Source: Pleurodeles waltl (taxonomy: Eukaryota > Chordata > Amphibia > Caudata > Salamandridae). Taken from it: DNA of 64,000 nucleotides. The position numbers were made by a program, and so were the translations under genes. Below the pieces are notes generated by a model. The model was given only the letters and a program-made list of their open reading frames with translations. It ran no database searches and had not been told where the DNA came from. This document shows positions 10,291-19,588 of this stretch, piece after piece. Each line of letters opens with the position of its first letter. The first letter of the stretch is position 1. The stretch covers positions 658,027,717-658,091,716 of the forward strand of contig NC_090446.1 of the NCBI RefSeq assembly GCF_031143425.1, given 5' to 3'.

Positions 10291-11660
10291 CAACTGCTCC
10301 CCAAGCAATACACTTGCCACCCCTAGGGTCTGCCCATCGGTGGGGGTTGAACCTGCCTGGGACACTTGGAACTCCCTCTGAAATGCCCTTCCTGATTACA
10401 GACGAAGCACTTCAAAGGTCCCTTCCCTTCAGGCTTTCCTGAAGGGGGCCAACTCTTCTTCTCAACAGGGGGTTGGTAATCCTTACTAGTTTGGGGATAT
10501 TTTTAGAACTCCTTACATTTATCTTTGTCCCTTCCACCTCCCTCCCCTTGTTCTGCAGGGACCATGCCCAACCTTGGTGGAGTCTCCCACATAGTCTCCA
10601 CCTTCTTATGGACCCTGGTACTCATCCAATGGTCCACCTCCTGAGCAAGACTCCTGGGGTCAGTAAGCCTCCTATTGTCAATCAGTGTTGGTGCAGCTCT
10701 GGAAGACACCGACTAGACAAGTGCCCCCATACAAACAAATTGTACAGCCCCCGATAATCTATTACCTCACTGCCCTTCACCTAACCACCAAGTGCTCAGC
10801 AAAAAGCACACACTGAAGCCAGGTTTGGGAATCAAGTTTCCTACTTACAGTAAACTTCCTTCTATACATCTCTGGTGTCAGGTCATACCTAGTGATAAGG
10901 GCATCCTTCATGGTAGTGTAGGTGAGCGTGCTTGCTTCCCCTAGTGCCAACAAGGTAACCCTCCCCTCGACTGTGAAGTAGTTCCACAGGCCTTCCCCCA
11001 ATCTCTCAGAGACCCTGTGCATGTGGAGAGGAGCCATGTAGTCCTGAAACCACCTGTATATGTCATCCTCCTAGGTGTACTCTTTCCCTGCATTCTTGGG
11101 TTGGTGCATCCTTCTCTCAGACTGGACTGATGAAATGCTGCCACTTTCTGTGCTGGCCTCGCCTTTCAAGTTCAGCTTCCTTAAGCTCTGCTTGTGAGCC
11201 AAAATCATTTCCTTTTTTCTATGGCTAGTTTCTTTGCCTCTATTTCCAGCCTGAGACTGTCAAGCTCCAAAGTGTAGTTCCAAGCTTTCTACCTGTCCTC
11301 CTATTCCTCTGGGGCAGACCCTTGGAAGAAAAGCTGCTGCCTGCCCTCGAGGGTGCCTTACCCTCGGCAGATCCTTGTGCACCACAAAATCACCATCTAG
11401 ACTCTGGTCCTCTGGATCCACATTGTCCACCTCTGCACACTCACCAGCCCCAGCTGCCAACCAGGCCCTCTGTGCTTTTACCAGCTCCACCTGTCTTGTC
11501 ATGCCTTTAAACGACCCCTGAACTCCTTGCAGAACTTTATGAGCTGAGGCACTGTATAGGTCTCCAGCCTCTCTTGCTGAAACACCAAATCTGCAATAGC
11601 TGCTGATGGCTCACCAGACTGAGACAAGATTGTGGACAAAACTTAAAGGTTGCACAAGTA
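10291..11660 (-). pseudogene. gypsy gag with CCHC zinc knuckle
   Basis: The capsid-like part lies at 11040-10777 ('DALITRYDLTPEMYRRKF', a SCAN-like gag signature). Near 10410-10365 is a zinc knuckle reading C-x2-C-x3-GH-x6-C ('CFVCNQEGHFRG'), two residues longer than the usual spacing before the last Cys. The N-terminus probably starts near 11570. Several stops and frameshifts interrupt the frame. Gag would form the cytoplasmic particle in which reverse transcription occurs. Confidence 0.65.
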
Positions 11661-11778
11661 CTCCAGAAGGCAAAACAAAAGCCCAAAAGAGAAAAAAGCA
11701 GTATGTGGTTGCTTAATGGTCTGAGATATGGAAGTAGTGTACACCAATCACTGTACGTCAAGTACAAATATAACAACA

Positions 11779-12285
11779 CACGGAGTAATGAAACTTCTCA
11801 AACACTCACCCCCAGACACAGATCTGGGTTTAATCCATCATTCTTTTGCTTACCATGTCACCCCAGTTTGGAACCAGCCATATGCAAATCAGTCTTGACC
11901 CTGGTTCTCTATGGGAACAGTCCAACCTGAACTGCCAGGTCAGGTCCTCCCTGGAATAGAAACAAGCATCCTGGGACTAGTTCCAGGACATCACCCTTCA
12001 TCAGCGAGGCTAGCTTGTATCCAGAGGCACAGTGAGCAAGGGACCCATGTCTGGGCATACCCTTCCCACTTAGGGCAAATTTAGCAATGCAAAAGGATGA
12101 TGGACGGAGTGCTGAAACTTTTCAAACACTTACCCCCAGTAACAGATCTGGGATTAATCTATTGTTCTTTTGTTCACCATGCCACCCCAGTTTGGAACTA
12201 GCCATATGCAAATCAGTCTTGACCCTGTTTCCATTGGGAACAGTCCACCCTGAACTGCCAGGTCGTCCATGGAAGGCAAATATTA
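11779..12285. repeat. direct repeat in the gypsy 5' leader, about 325-bp period
   Basis: Two segments of about 180 bp (11779-11955 and 12103-12285) align closely. Both contain 'cagatctggg-ttaat', 'catgccaccccagtttggaac' (with changes), 'agccatatgcaaatcagtcttgaccctg' and 'gaactgccaggtc'. They lie between the LTR boundary and gag, where packaging or promoter-distal leader sequences would be expected. Confidence 0.75.
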
Positions 12286-12295
12286 CTTCTATCCA

Positions 12296-12311
12296 AAACG
12301 ATGATCACCAA
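12296..12311 (-). promoter_or_regulatory. candidate primer-binding site of the minus-strand gypsy element
   Basis: On the minus strand the LTR ends in TCTAACA and is followed after one base by TGGTGATCATCG. A primer-binding site starts with TGG, the complement of the tRNA CCA end, within a few bases of the LTR. I do not recognise the matching tRNA, so this is a positional call. Confidence 0.4.
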
Positions 12312-12961
12312 TGTTAGAAATGGGGTCTCTAGTTGGCAGTGGTTTGCACTCTGGCCAATTAGGGACCCTCACTTTAATCAGGTTAAGGGAGTCACAAAGC
12401 TAAGATAACCCCTACTCACCCCCTTGGTAGCTTGGCACAAGCAGTCAGGCTTATCTCAGAGGCATTGTGTAAAGTATTTGTGTACACATACACTCAGAAA
12501 CACGGTGAAAACACCACAAAAATATTCCCCATCAATTTAGAAAAATAACCAATATTTATCTGAATAAAGCAAGACCAAAATGAAAACAATCCAACATACA
12601 CAAGCAAAGATATGAATTTTCTTAAAGATTAAGGTGGTCATTACAACCCTGGCGGACGGTGTTAAAGGTGCGCTAATCCCGCAAACAGGCCGGCGGACAA
12701 AAAAAGGGAATTATGACCCTGGCGGAAACCGCCAACAAAGACAGCCACTTTAACACACCACCGGCCACGGCGGTACAGACAAGCAGCGCAGTGGTTACCG
12801 CCAACAGACAGGCGGGAGACAATGTACCGCCCACACTATTACAACCCGCCAATCCACCACCTTTTCCGGGGCGGAATCACCGTGGATAAAAACACGGCGG
12901 AAACAGCTTTTGCAATGGGAAAACGCTCACCTTAGCACATCCCACGAGGAAGGAGGACACC

Positions 12962-13044
12962 ATGGAGCCGGAATTACAAATCCTACCTGCCCTTGTTTTT
13001 CTGCTCCTTTACGACCAACAGCTACGTAGGCGCAGAAGATACCG
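12962..13044 (+). CDS. Harbinger A transposase, exon 1
   Basis: An 83-bp exon (27 codons plus 2 bases) starts with ATG (MEPELQILPALV...) and ends in an arginine-rich run followed by a CG|GTGAGT splice donor. The equivalent exon in copy B (56622-56704) has exactly the same length, the same start (MEPELQ) and the same donor. This strongly supports a real exon rather than chance. Joining to exon 2 at 16487 keeps the frame. The basic cluster could contribute to DNA binding or nuclear entry. The upstream 325 bp to the terminus would hold the promoter. Confidence 0.7.
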
Positions 13045-13506
13045 GTGAGTACTGCACCTACGACACGGGGGAGGCAAAAGTTAAGGGGACACCCACCAAA
13101 CACCCCCACCTTAACCATCGCATATCACAACATACACACCAATGCAGTCACAAAAATCACAGTAACAACCCACAATCCCCCCGGAAGAATGCAAAGACAA
13201 TGCAAAATTCAGGAAAACATTGTAATGTGCCAATATACATGTCATACAAAAATATACAGATATATATCTCAGAATCACTCTTATTTACACATACAATCCG
13301 AGAAGTAGTGCAGATATGTACAAAACAATGTCTGTGCACCAACAGTCCAAAAATGCATGGGCGAGGCCCAAAATAGATACATGACCAAAATCGGAGAGAA
13401 CACTGCCGGGGCATCAGATAGAAACACTACAGGCACCTCAGGGGGAAGGGAATGGGGGGCACCTCAGCCACATGAATGCGAAGCCAGATCCACGACGGGG
13501 CTCCAT

Positions 13507-14127
13507 GCCCATTGATGTATCCTGGGGAGTGCAAAGCCACAGTCTCTCAAGCCTCTACAGTGGGTGGTTTGCCCACTGTTCAATCCTGGGGAGTGCAAAG
13601 CCACAGTCTCTCAAGTCTCTACAGTTGGTGGTTTGCCCACTGTTCAATCCTGGGGAGTGCAAAGCCACAGTCTCTCAAGTCTCTACAGTGGGTGGTTTGC
13701 CCACTGTTCAATCCTGAGGAGTGCAAAGCCACCGTCTCTCAAGTCTATACAGTGGGTGATTTGCCCACTGTGCCATCCTGGGGAGTGCAAAGCCACAGTC
13801 TCTCAAGTCTCTACAGTGGGTGGTTTGCCCACTGTTCAATCCTGGGGAGTGCAAAGCCACAGTCTCTCAAGTCTCTACAGTGGGTGGTTTGCCCACTGTT
13901 CAATCCTGGGGAGTGCAAAGCCACAGTCTCTCAAGTCTCTACAGTGGGTGGTTTGCCCACTGTTCAATCCTGAGGAGTGCAAAGCCACAGTCTCTCAAGT
14001 CTCTACAGTGGGTGGCTTGCCCACTGTGCCATCCTGGGGAGTGCAAAGCCACCATCTCTCAAGTCTATACAGTGGGTGATTTGCCCACTGTGCCATCCTG
14101 GGGAGTGCAAAGCCACAGTCTCTCAAG
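13507..14127. repeat. 64-bp minisatellite in the transposase intron
   Basis: About 9.5 near-identical 64-bp units carry 'cctggggagtgcaaagccac', 'agtctctcaagtctctacag' and 'tgggtggtttgcccactgtt'. Because 64 is not a multiple of three, the array reads open in several frames, which creates spurious long open frames. Copy B has only about 2.6 units of the same repeat (57150-57325), so the array expanded or contracted after the copies separated. Confidence 0.9.
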
Positions 14128-14264
14128 TAGATGCATGTCTCCACTGGTTCTGGATGGGGACTGTTGCCCAGACTGGATGAGTCTCCCCGTGAAAGTACCT
14201 GTCCTGTCACTGTCCCAGCTGCACATGGGATAAGGATGCCTGATGTGGCGGTCCATTCATTCCT

Positions 14265-14835
14265 ACACGGTGCATGCCCTGTTCAGCGGTGCTTTACCAT
14301 GGCGGTCTATGGACTGTTCAGCGGTGGTTTGCCATGGCGGTCTTTGCCCTGTTCAGCGGTGCTTTGCCATGGCGGTCTATGGACGGTTCAGCGGTGCTTT
14401 GCCATGGCGGTCTTTGCCCTGTTCAGCGGTGCTTTGCCATGGCGGTCTATGGACTGTTCAGCTGTGTTTTGCCATGGCAGTCTTTGCCCTGTTCAGCGGT
14501 GCTTTGCCATGGCGGTATTTGCCCTGTTCAGCGGTGCTTTGCCATGGCGGTCTATGGACTGTTCAGCGGTGCTTTGCCTTGGCGGTCTTTGCCCTGTTCA
14601 GCGGTGCTTTGCCATGGCGGTCTATGGACTGTTCAGCGGTGCTTTGCCATGGCGGTCTTTGCCCTGTTCAGCGGTGCTTTGCCATGGCGGTCTATTTGAC
14701 TGTTCAGCTGTGTTTTGCCATGGCAGTCTTTGCCCTGTTCAGCGGTGCTTTGTCATGGCGGTCTTTGCCCTGTTCAGCGGTGCTTTGCCATGGCGGTCTT
14801 TGCTCTGTTAAGCGGTGCTTTGACATGGCGGTTCC
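14265..14835. repeat. 35-bp minisatellite in the transposase intron
   Basis: About 16 units of 35 bp alternate 'tctttgccctgttcagcggt' and 'tctatggactgttcagcggt', each followed by 'gctttgccatggcgg'. The two unit types alternate partly regularly, suggesting amplification of a 70-bp dimer. There is no sign of coding selection. Confidence 0.9.
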
Positions 14836-14854
14836 GATACGGACATTGGTGTGT

Positions 14855-14965
14855 GGTATGATGATCTCTACACTGGGCATTGGTGTTTGGCATGACGATC
14901 TCTACAATGGACATTGGTGTCTGGCATGACGATCTCTACAATGGGCATTGGTGTGTGGCATGACG
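14855..14965. repeat. 34-bp minisatellite
   Basis: About three units of 34 bp carry 'ggcatgacgatctctacaat' and 'ggacattggtgt'. It lies between two other minisatellites of the same intron. Confidence 0.8.
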
Positions 14966-14989
14966 TTCCATCATTGCCCAGCGGGGCTG

Positions 14990-15270
14990 TGGCATCCTGG
15001 CCCCTCATGGGCTGTGACTCCGGCGGTGGTCTCTGGACCAGTGACGATACTTGGGCCCTCCTGGGCTGTGACTCCGGCGGTGGTCTCTGGACCAGTGACG
15101 ATACTTGTGCCCTCCTGGGCTGTGACTCTGGCGGTGGTTTCTGGACCAGTGACGATACTAGTGCCCTCCTGGGCTGTGACTCTGGCGGTGTTTTCTGGAC
15201 CAGTGACAATACTTGTGCCCTCCTGGGCTGTGACTCTGGCGGTGGTTTCTGGACCAGTGACGACGGTGCT
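14990..15270. repeat. 54-bp minisatellite
   Basis: About five units of 54 bp carry 'gccctcctgggctgtgactc', 'cggcggtggt' and 'ctctggaccagtgacgatac'. The unit is a multiple of three, so the minus strand reads a periodic Pro/Ser-rich open frame (15323-14868). I treat that frame as repeat-derived, although it falls where the third exon of the Myb1 gene would be expected by comparison with copy B. Confidence 0.85.
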
Positions 15271-15514
15271 GGCGGTTGTGTCTGGACCGCCGGAAATGAT
15301 GGCGCACTTCTCCACCGTGACACTCACAACAGGCTGGGCAGACTTCCTCTGGACCTTCCCCACTTTTTTTGGAGTTACAGCTGACTCACAAATCGCCTTC
15401 GATCCCATGTCACTTGTTGTCCCACCAGGAGTCTTAAGACAGTCCCGTCGTCCACTCTCCAATTTCTGAGCCTTTACAGGGGGTAGGCTGCCAGTGCCTT
15501 GGCTCCGGGTCCTA

Positions 15515-16022
15515 CTGCCTGGTCATGGTGCAACGGGCACCCCTCCCACGTTGGGAGGCCACCCCCAGCTGAGCCTCCGCCGTCTTCTTGCTGCAGCGGC
15601 GAATGTCCTCCTATCTCTTACGGCAGTGGGTGCCCCGTCTCTGGTGGGCCCCCAGGGTCCGGACCTCCTTGGCGATGGCACGCCAAATGTCCCTCTTCTG
15701 GTGGGCGCTGACCTACATGACATGCACAAGGAAAGAGGAACACTCATTACCAACTGCACCGTCAATGTGAGTGGCCCCCTCCCTACTCTGGCCATGTGGC
15801 CCATTCATTCCCATGCATAACTGGTCTATGTACTCTGCCCCCTTCCCTCTTCCACCCAGCCCTCTCCACCCAGGCCCAGCCCATACAACGTGCTCCCTGT
15901 GTACTAACCTGTTGGTCTGGAGGACTGTAGAGTAGCGTGTACTGGGGGAGGACCCCATCCACAAGTTTCTCCAACTCCTGTGCAGTGAAGACAGGGGCCC
16001 TTTCCCCAGACGCAGCAGCCAT
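15515..16022 (-). pseudogene. Harbinger A Myb/SANT-like gene 1 (exons 1-2, 3' end lost)
   Basis: Exon 1 (16022-15909, 38 codons, MAAASGERAPVFTAQELEKL...) ends at a CAG|GTTAGT donor. Exon 2 starts at 15712 after a TAG acceptor, phase 0, and encodes a Myb/trihelix-like block ('DIWRAIAKEVRTLG', 'THCRKR', 'AEAQLGVASQRGRG'). The Trp expected after 'THCRKR' (as in copy B, 'RKRWEDLR') is a TAG stop, and another TAG follows soon after. Copy B continues for about 30 codons and has a third exon; here that part is missing and minisatellites occupy the region. In Harbinger elements Myb-like proteins bind the ends and help import the transposase. Confidence 0.7.
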
Positions 16023-16486
16023 CGTCGCTTCCAGACCGAGTTCACAGCAGCACTAGCAGTGTAGGTCCTCTCCTGTCGAAGGTCAGGTATCTAGTGAGTG
16101 AACAGATAGAAAATGGCGGTGACATCCGCGGCGGTGATATCCACGGCGGTACGCATCATCACCGCCGGCGCACCTATTCATTGGCTCCTGGGACCCAGAG
16201 GGTCCAATGTTAACCAATGCAGCATTGCGCCGCGGTCTATGACCGCCTACCTCGATGGTGTGCAACGCCAGCGCAGTTACCCCACAATCCCATTGTCCCA
16301 GTTTAGAGGTCAGGCAGCCGCCATTTCAGGGGCCCACATGGCTTCATTTACTACTGCGTCACGCATAGCTAGGCCTATACTCAACACACATACAGGAAGG
16401 GTTTTTTGTCTGGTGTAGTCTTGTGTGTAACTGTGGGTACATACCTGGAGGAATAGTGACTGGTTCTTCGCTGTTGTCCTTCGTAG
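16023..16486. promoter_or_regulatory. upstream region of Myb1 inside the transposase intron
   Basis: This is the DNA between the Myb1 start codon (minus strand) and transposase exon 2 (plus strand). It is rich in 'gcggtgatat', 'ccgcggcggt' and 'caccgccggcgc', and has CCAAT-type motifs in both orientations ('cattggctcc' near 16180; 'gtccaatg' and 'aaccaatgc' near 16202-16222). The matching region of copy B (60729-61170) keeps these motifs. I infer an internal promoter for Myb1. Confidence 0.45.
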
Positions 16487-17236
16487 GCACCGTCAGCTGG
16501 GACATATGAGAAGATGGCGGAATCCTCCGGTGTACCGACCGCTGGTGGACCTGTTGACAATGGAAGAAAGACATATCATCGTCACCTACAGGTTTGACCG
16601 TGCCACAATCCAGGAACTATGTACCCAGTTGGAGCCAGACCTGATGTCTCCAATCCGCCATCCGACTGGAATCCCCCCCTGACGTGCAGGAGCTGTCAGT
16701 GCTCCATTTCCTTGCAAGTGGGTCTTTTCAGACAACTGTGGCCATGGCATCAGGGATGTCCCAGCCTATGTTTTCCAACGTCTTGTCCAGAGTGTTGTCT
16801 GCTCTGCTGAAACACGTAAGGAGATACATCATTTTCCCTGAGGTGGGGGATTTGCCTACAGTGAAAGGTGACTTCTGCCCTTGGACATATCCCGAACGTC
16901 AAGGTGCCATTGATGGGACCCATGTAGCTCTGGTCCCCCCCCCACAGGAGTGAACAGGTGTACAGGAACAGGAAGAGTTATCATTCCATGAATGTCCAGA
17001 TGGTCTGTTTGGCAGACCAGTACATCTCGCAGGTAAGTGCAATGTTCCCTGGCTCTGTGCATGACGACTACATGCTGCGGAATAGCAGCATCCCTGATAT
17101 GATGGGTCAACTCCAGAGGCACCGTGTATGGCTATTGGGGGACTCTGGTTACCCCAACCTTTCCTGGCTATTGACCCCAGTGAGGAATCCCAGGACCAGG
17201 GCAGATGATAGCCTTACAATGGGTAACCCATTATGA
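16487..17236 (+). pseudogene. Harbinger A transposase, exon 2 (two frameshifts, 3' truncated)
   Basis: A TAG acceptor at 16484-16486 joins exon 1 in frame. The HARBI1-type N-terminal region follows ('RATIQELCTQLEPDL', 'VLHFLASGSFQTTVAMASG'), then the DDE nuclease: first Asp in 'AIDGTH' (16912-16914), second Asp in 'PGSVHDDYMLRNSS', and 'LLGDSGYPNLSWLLTPVRNP'. Two frameshifts occur at C runs, 16673-16679 (7 C) and 16935-16943 (9 C). About 95 C-terminal residues present in copy B, including the region of the third catalytic residue, are deleted after 17210. No intron interrupts 'LLGDSGY' here, unlike copy B. Confidence 0.85.
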
Positions 17237-17304
17237 CACTGTAATTGATAATACAAAGTTCCAAATCACAGACTGACTCCAGATTTTTTTGGCTTTCAAG
17301 GATG

Positions 17305-17310
17305 TTTATT
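17305..17310 (-). terminator. polyadenylation signal of Myb2 (AATAAA, minus strand)
   Basis: Plus-strand TTTATT about 190 bp beyond the Myb2 stop codon. An equivalent signal is present in copy B at 62560-62565, in a conserved context (the preceding 'agactgactccagatt'). Confidence 0.5.
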
Positions 17311-17497
17311 TAAGTGCTAAAAAAATCAAGGAAGGTTGTAAAATGGTGATGGGTGATGGTGGAGGAATGTCCATGGCAGAGTCCAGTCTATTAGTCTCAC
17401 AGGTGCACTGCCCATCTGAGCATTGGAGGTGGAGCTGGGGCAGTTCCAATCTGGACAGGGTGACAATGTGGGACAGTGGGGGGACAATCAGGGTGCT

Positions 17498-19005
17498 CTA
17501 TTTTCCTGGCAGGGGTCTTGCCATCTTGCTGTGCCTGTTCCTGGATTTCATGGCCCGCTTGTGCGGTGGTTGTCCGTCTGCAGGGGGTGGGGTGCTGGTG
17601 TGTTGGTCCTGTGGCGGGGCGTCCTGTCCACTAGCACCGGCGGAGGTGGTGGGCAGTTCGTCGTCCCGGTTAGTGTCAGGGGCCCCTTGGAGTGCCACGG
17701 TGTCCCTCAAGGTCTTTTGAATGTCCTTCAGCACCCCTACGATGGTGCCCAGGGCGGAGCTGATGGTCCTGAGCTCCTCCCTGAACCCCAAATACAGTTC
17801 GTCCTGCAGACGCAGGGTCTCCTGCAACTTGTCCAGGACCGTCGCCATCGTCTCCTTGGAGTGGTGGTATGCTCCCATGATGGAGGATAGGGCCTCGTGG
17901 AGAGTTGGTTCCCTTGGCCTGTCCTCCCTCTGTCGCACAGCAGCCCTCCCAGTTCCCCGGTGTTCCTGTGGCTCCGTCCCCTGGACCATGTGCCCACTAC
18001 CACTGCCCCCAGGTCCCTGTTGTTGTTGGGGTGGTGGGTTACCCTGGGTGCCCTGTAGTGGTGGACACACCGCTGACTGACCTGTCCTGGGTAGGGAGGT
18101 TTGGGACCGCTGGGTGGGTGCTGTGCCGGTGTTACCAGAGGGTGGCAGCTCGGTGTTGGGCTGTGGCTGGGCAAGGGGAACCGACTGTCCTGAGGCCCAC
18201 GATGATCCGGGCTGGTCATCAGGATCCAGTGGAGCAGAGCTGCTGTCGTCACTGTGGGCCTCTTCTGGGGGTGGAGTGGTGTTGTCTGGACCCTCTGGTG
18301 TGGTGACGTTCCTTCGGGTTCCTGCAGGGGTATAAGAACATGATTATTGCATGTGTGTGTTTCATGGTGTGAAATGGTTGGGTGTGCGTGATCCCCAGTG
18401 CAGGCATTCCTGTGTGGGGGCTTGTGTGGTGATGGTTGGGGGGGTGTTTTGGGTATGTGCAGTGGGCATGCTTAGTTGTGTCATGCAGGGCTTGGTGTTG
18501 GGATGGGTGGTTGGTGTCATGGGTAGATTAGTGAGGATTTGGGGTGATATGGGAGGGTGTGAGGGTGGGGGGGTGTGGATAGCATGCAGGTAGGGTGGGG
18601 GATATGATAGATAAGATTTGACTTACCAGTGTCCCATCCTCCACTGACTCCTCCGAGGCCCTCAGGATGCAAGATGGTCAGGACTTGCTCCTCCCATGTT
18701 GTTAGTTGTGGGGGAGGAGGTGGGGGTCCGCCGCCAGTCCGCTGCACCGCGATGTTGTGCCTGGATACCGTTGAATGCACCTTCCCCCGTAGGTCGTTCA
18801 ACCTCTTCCTGATGTTCTCCCTATTTCTTGGGTGCTGTCCCACGGCGTTGACCCTGTCGACTATTCTGCGCCATAGCTCCATCTTCCTGGCTATTGATGT
18901 TTGCTGTACCTGTGAGCCAAATAGCTGTGGCTCTACCCGTAGGATTTCCTCCACCATGACCCTGAGCTCCTCCTCGGAGAAGCGGGGGTGTCTTTGGCGT
19001 GACAT
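17498..19005 (-). CDS. Harbinger A Myb/SANT-like gene 2 (NAIF1-like), two exons, intact
   Basis: Exon 1 (19005-18627) begins MSRQRHPRFSEEELRVM and carries a Myb/SANT-like DNA-binding region of about 80 residues ('RKMELWRRIVDRVNAVG', 'ENIRKRLNDLRGKV'), as in NAIF1 and Harbinger Myb proteins, followed by a polyproline stretch. It ends ACTG|GTAAGT (phase 1). Exon 2 (18321-17498) follows a CCCTGCAG acceptor. The join leaves one open frame of 400 residues: a Pro/Ser/Thr-rich middle, Gln/Gly-rich segment, then a helical coiled-coil-like part ('HEALSSIMGAYHHSKETMATVLDKL') and a basic tail. Copy B shows the same donor, acceptor and phase. Likely a nuclear partner that binds element ends and recruits transposase. 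Confidence 0.75.
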
Positions 19006-19588
19006 GGGGTGTTGTGTGTGATGTGTGGGGTGGTGTATGTGTTGATGAGTGTGGTGAGTGTAGTGGTATGTGGTGTTTTGTGCGTGGATGTAGTGTGGGT
19101 GATGGTGTTGTGTGCCTCTGTGTGATGGGGTTGTCAATAGCTGTGCTGTCTCTGGACTTCTCTCAGAAATTCTGGTTGTAGGGGTTTGTGGGTGATGTGG
19201 GTTTGCGTTTTATATTGTATTGGGTGTGTGGGAGTGGTGTGTGTATGTGTTACAGGTGTGTGTATTTGTAATTGTCCAATGTGGCGGTGTTTTGGAGATG
19301 TGTGTGTATTTTGAGCGCGGCGGTGTGTACCGCCAATGGAATACCGCGGTGGAAAGACCGCCGCGTGGATTTGTGGGTCGTAATAGCATGGGCGTGTTTC
19401 TGTTGGTGTGAAGGTGGAGGATTTGTTTCTGCCAGTTTATCGCTGACCTTTGGTGTGGCGGTGTTGTGTAGGTGTCTGAATTTCGGCGGATTCCGTGATG
19501 TGTGTCATAATAGCTGTGGCGGTCTACCGCCGCCGCCGCGGTGTATTGGCGGTCTTCTGCACGGCGGTAAGCGCCTTATACCGCCAAT
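19006..19588 (-). promoter_or_regulatory. Myb2 upstream region to the right terminus
   Basis: The DNA between the right terminus and the Myb2 start holds GT-rich (minus-strand CA-rich) low-complexity sequence at 19005-19300, then sub-terminal 'ggcggt' clusters at 19315-19585. No start is better than 19005: an upstream in-frame start at 19137 only adds a His/Thr-rich stretch encoded by the CA-rich repeat. Confidence 0.4.

Larger units (their letters stand above)
7030..12311 (-). mobile_element. Gmr1-like Ty3/gypsy internal region, 3' truncated
   Basis: Reading the minus strand from high to low coordinates gives a leader with a duplicated segment, gag, CCHC zinc knuckle, protease, integrase, then reverse transcriptase and RNase H. 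Integrase upstream of RT is the Ty1/copia-like order known in the Gmr1 group of Ty3/gypsy elements of deuterostomes. RT and integrase motifs are gypsy-type. The element stops within RNase H at about 7038, so the 3' LTR is absent. Many frameshifts and stops make it non-functional. Its 5' LTR is inferred to be the interrupted repeat starting at 12312. Confidence 0.75.

Noticed and set aside
13507..14127. Regular repeats resembling a CRISPR array
   Set aside because: Units are contiguous minisatellite copies without unique spacers, in a eukaryotic transposon.
13472..14811. Several long open frames with repeated Cys/Ser/Leu patterns
   Set aside because: They are created by 64-bp and 35-bp tandem units that stay stop-free in several frames. 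No conserved start or splice context separates them from the repeat.
14868..15384. Open frames on both strands with Pro/Ser- or Gly-rich periodic repeats
   Set aside because: The 54-bp array is a multiple of three, so frames stay open by periodicity. There is no similarity to Myb1 exon 3 of copy B.
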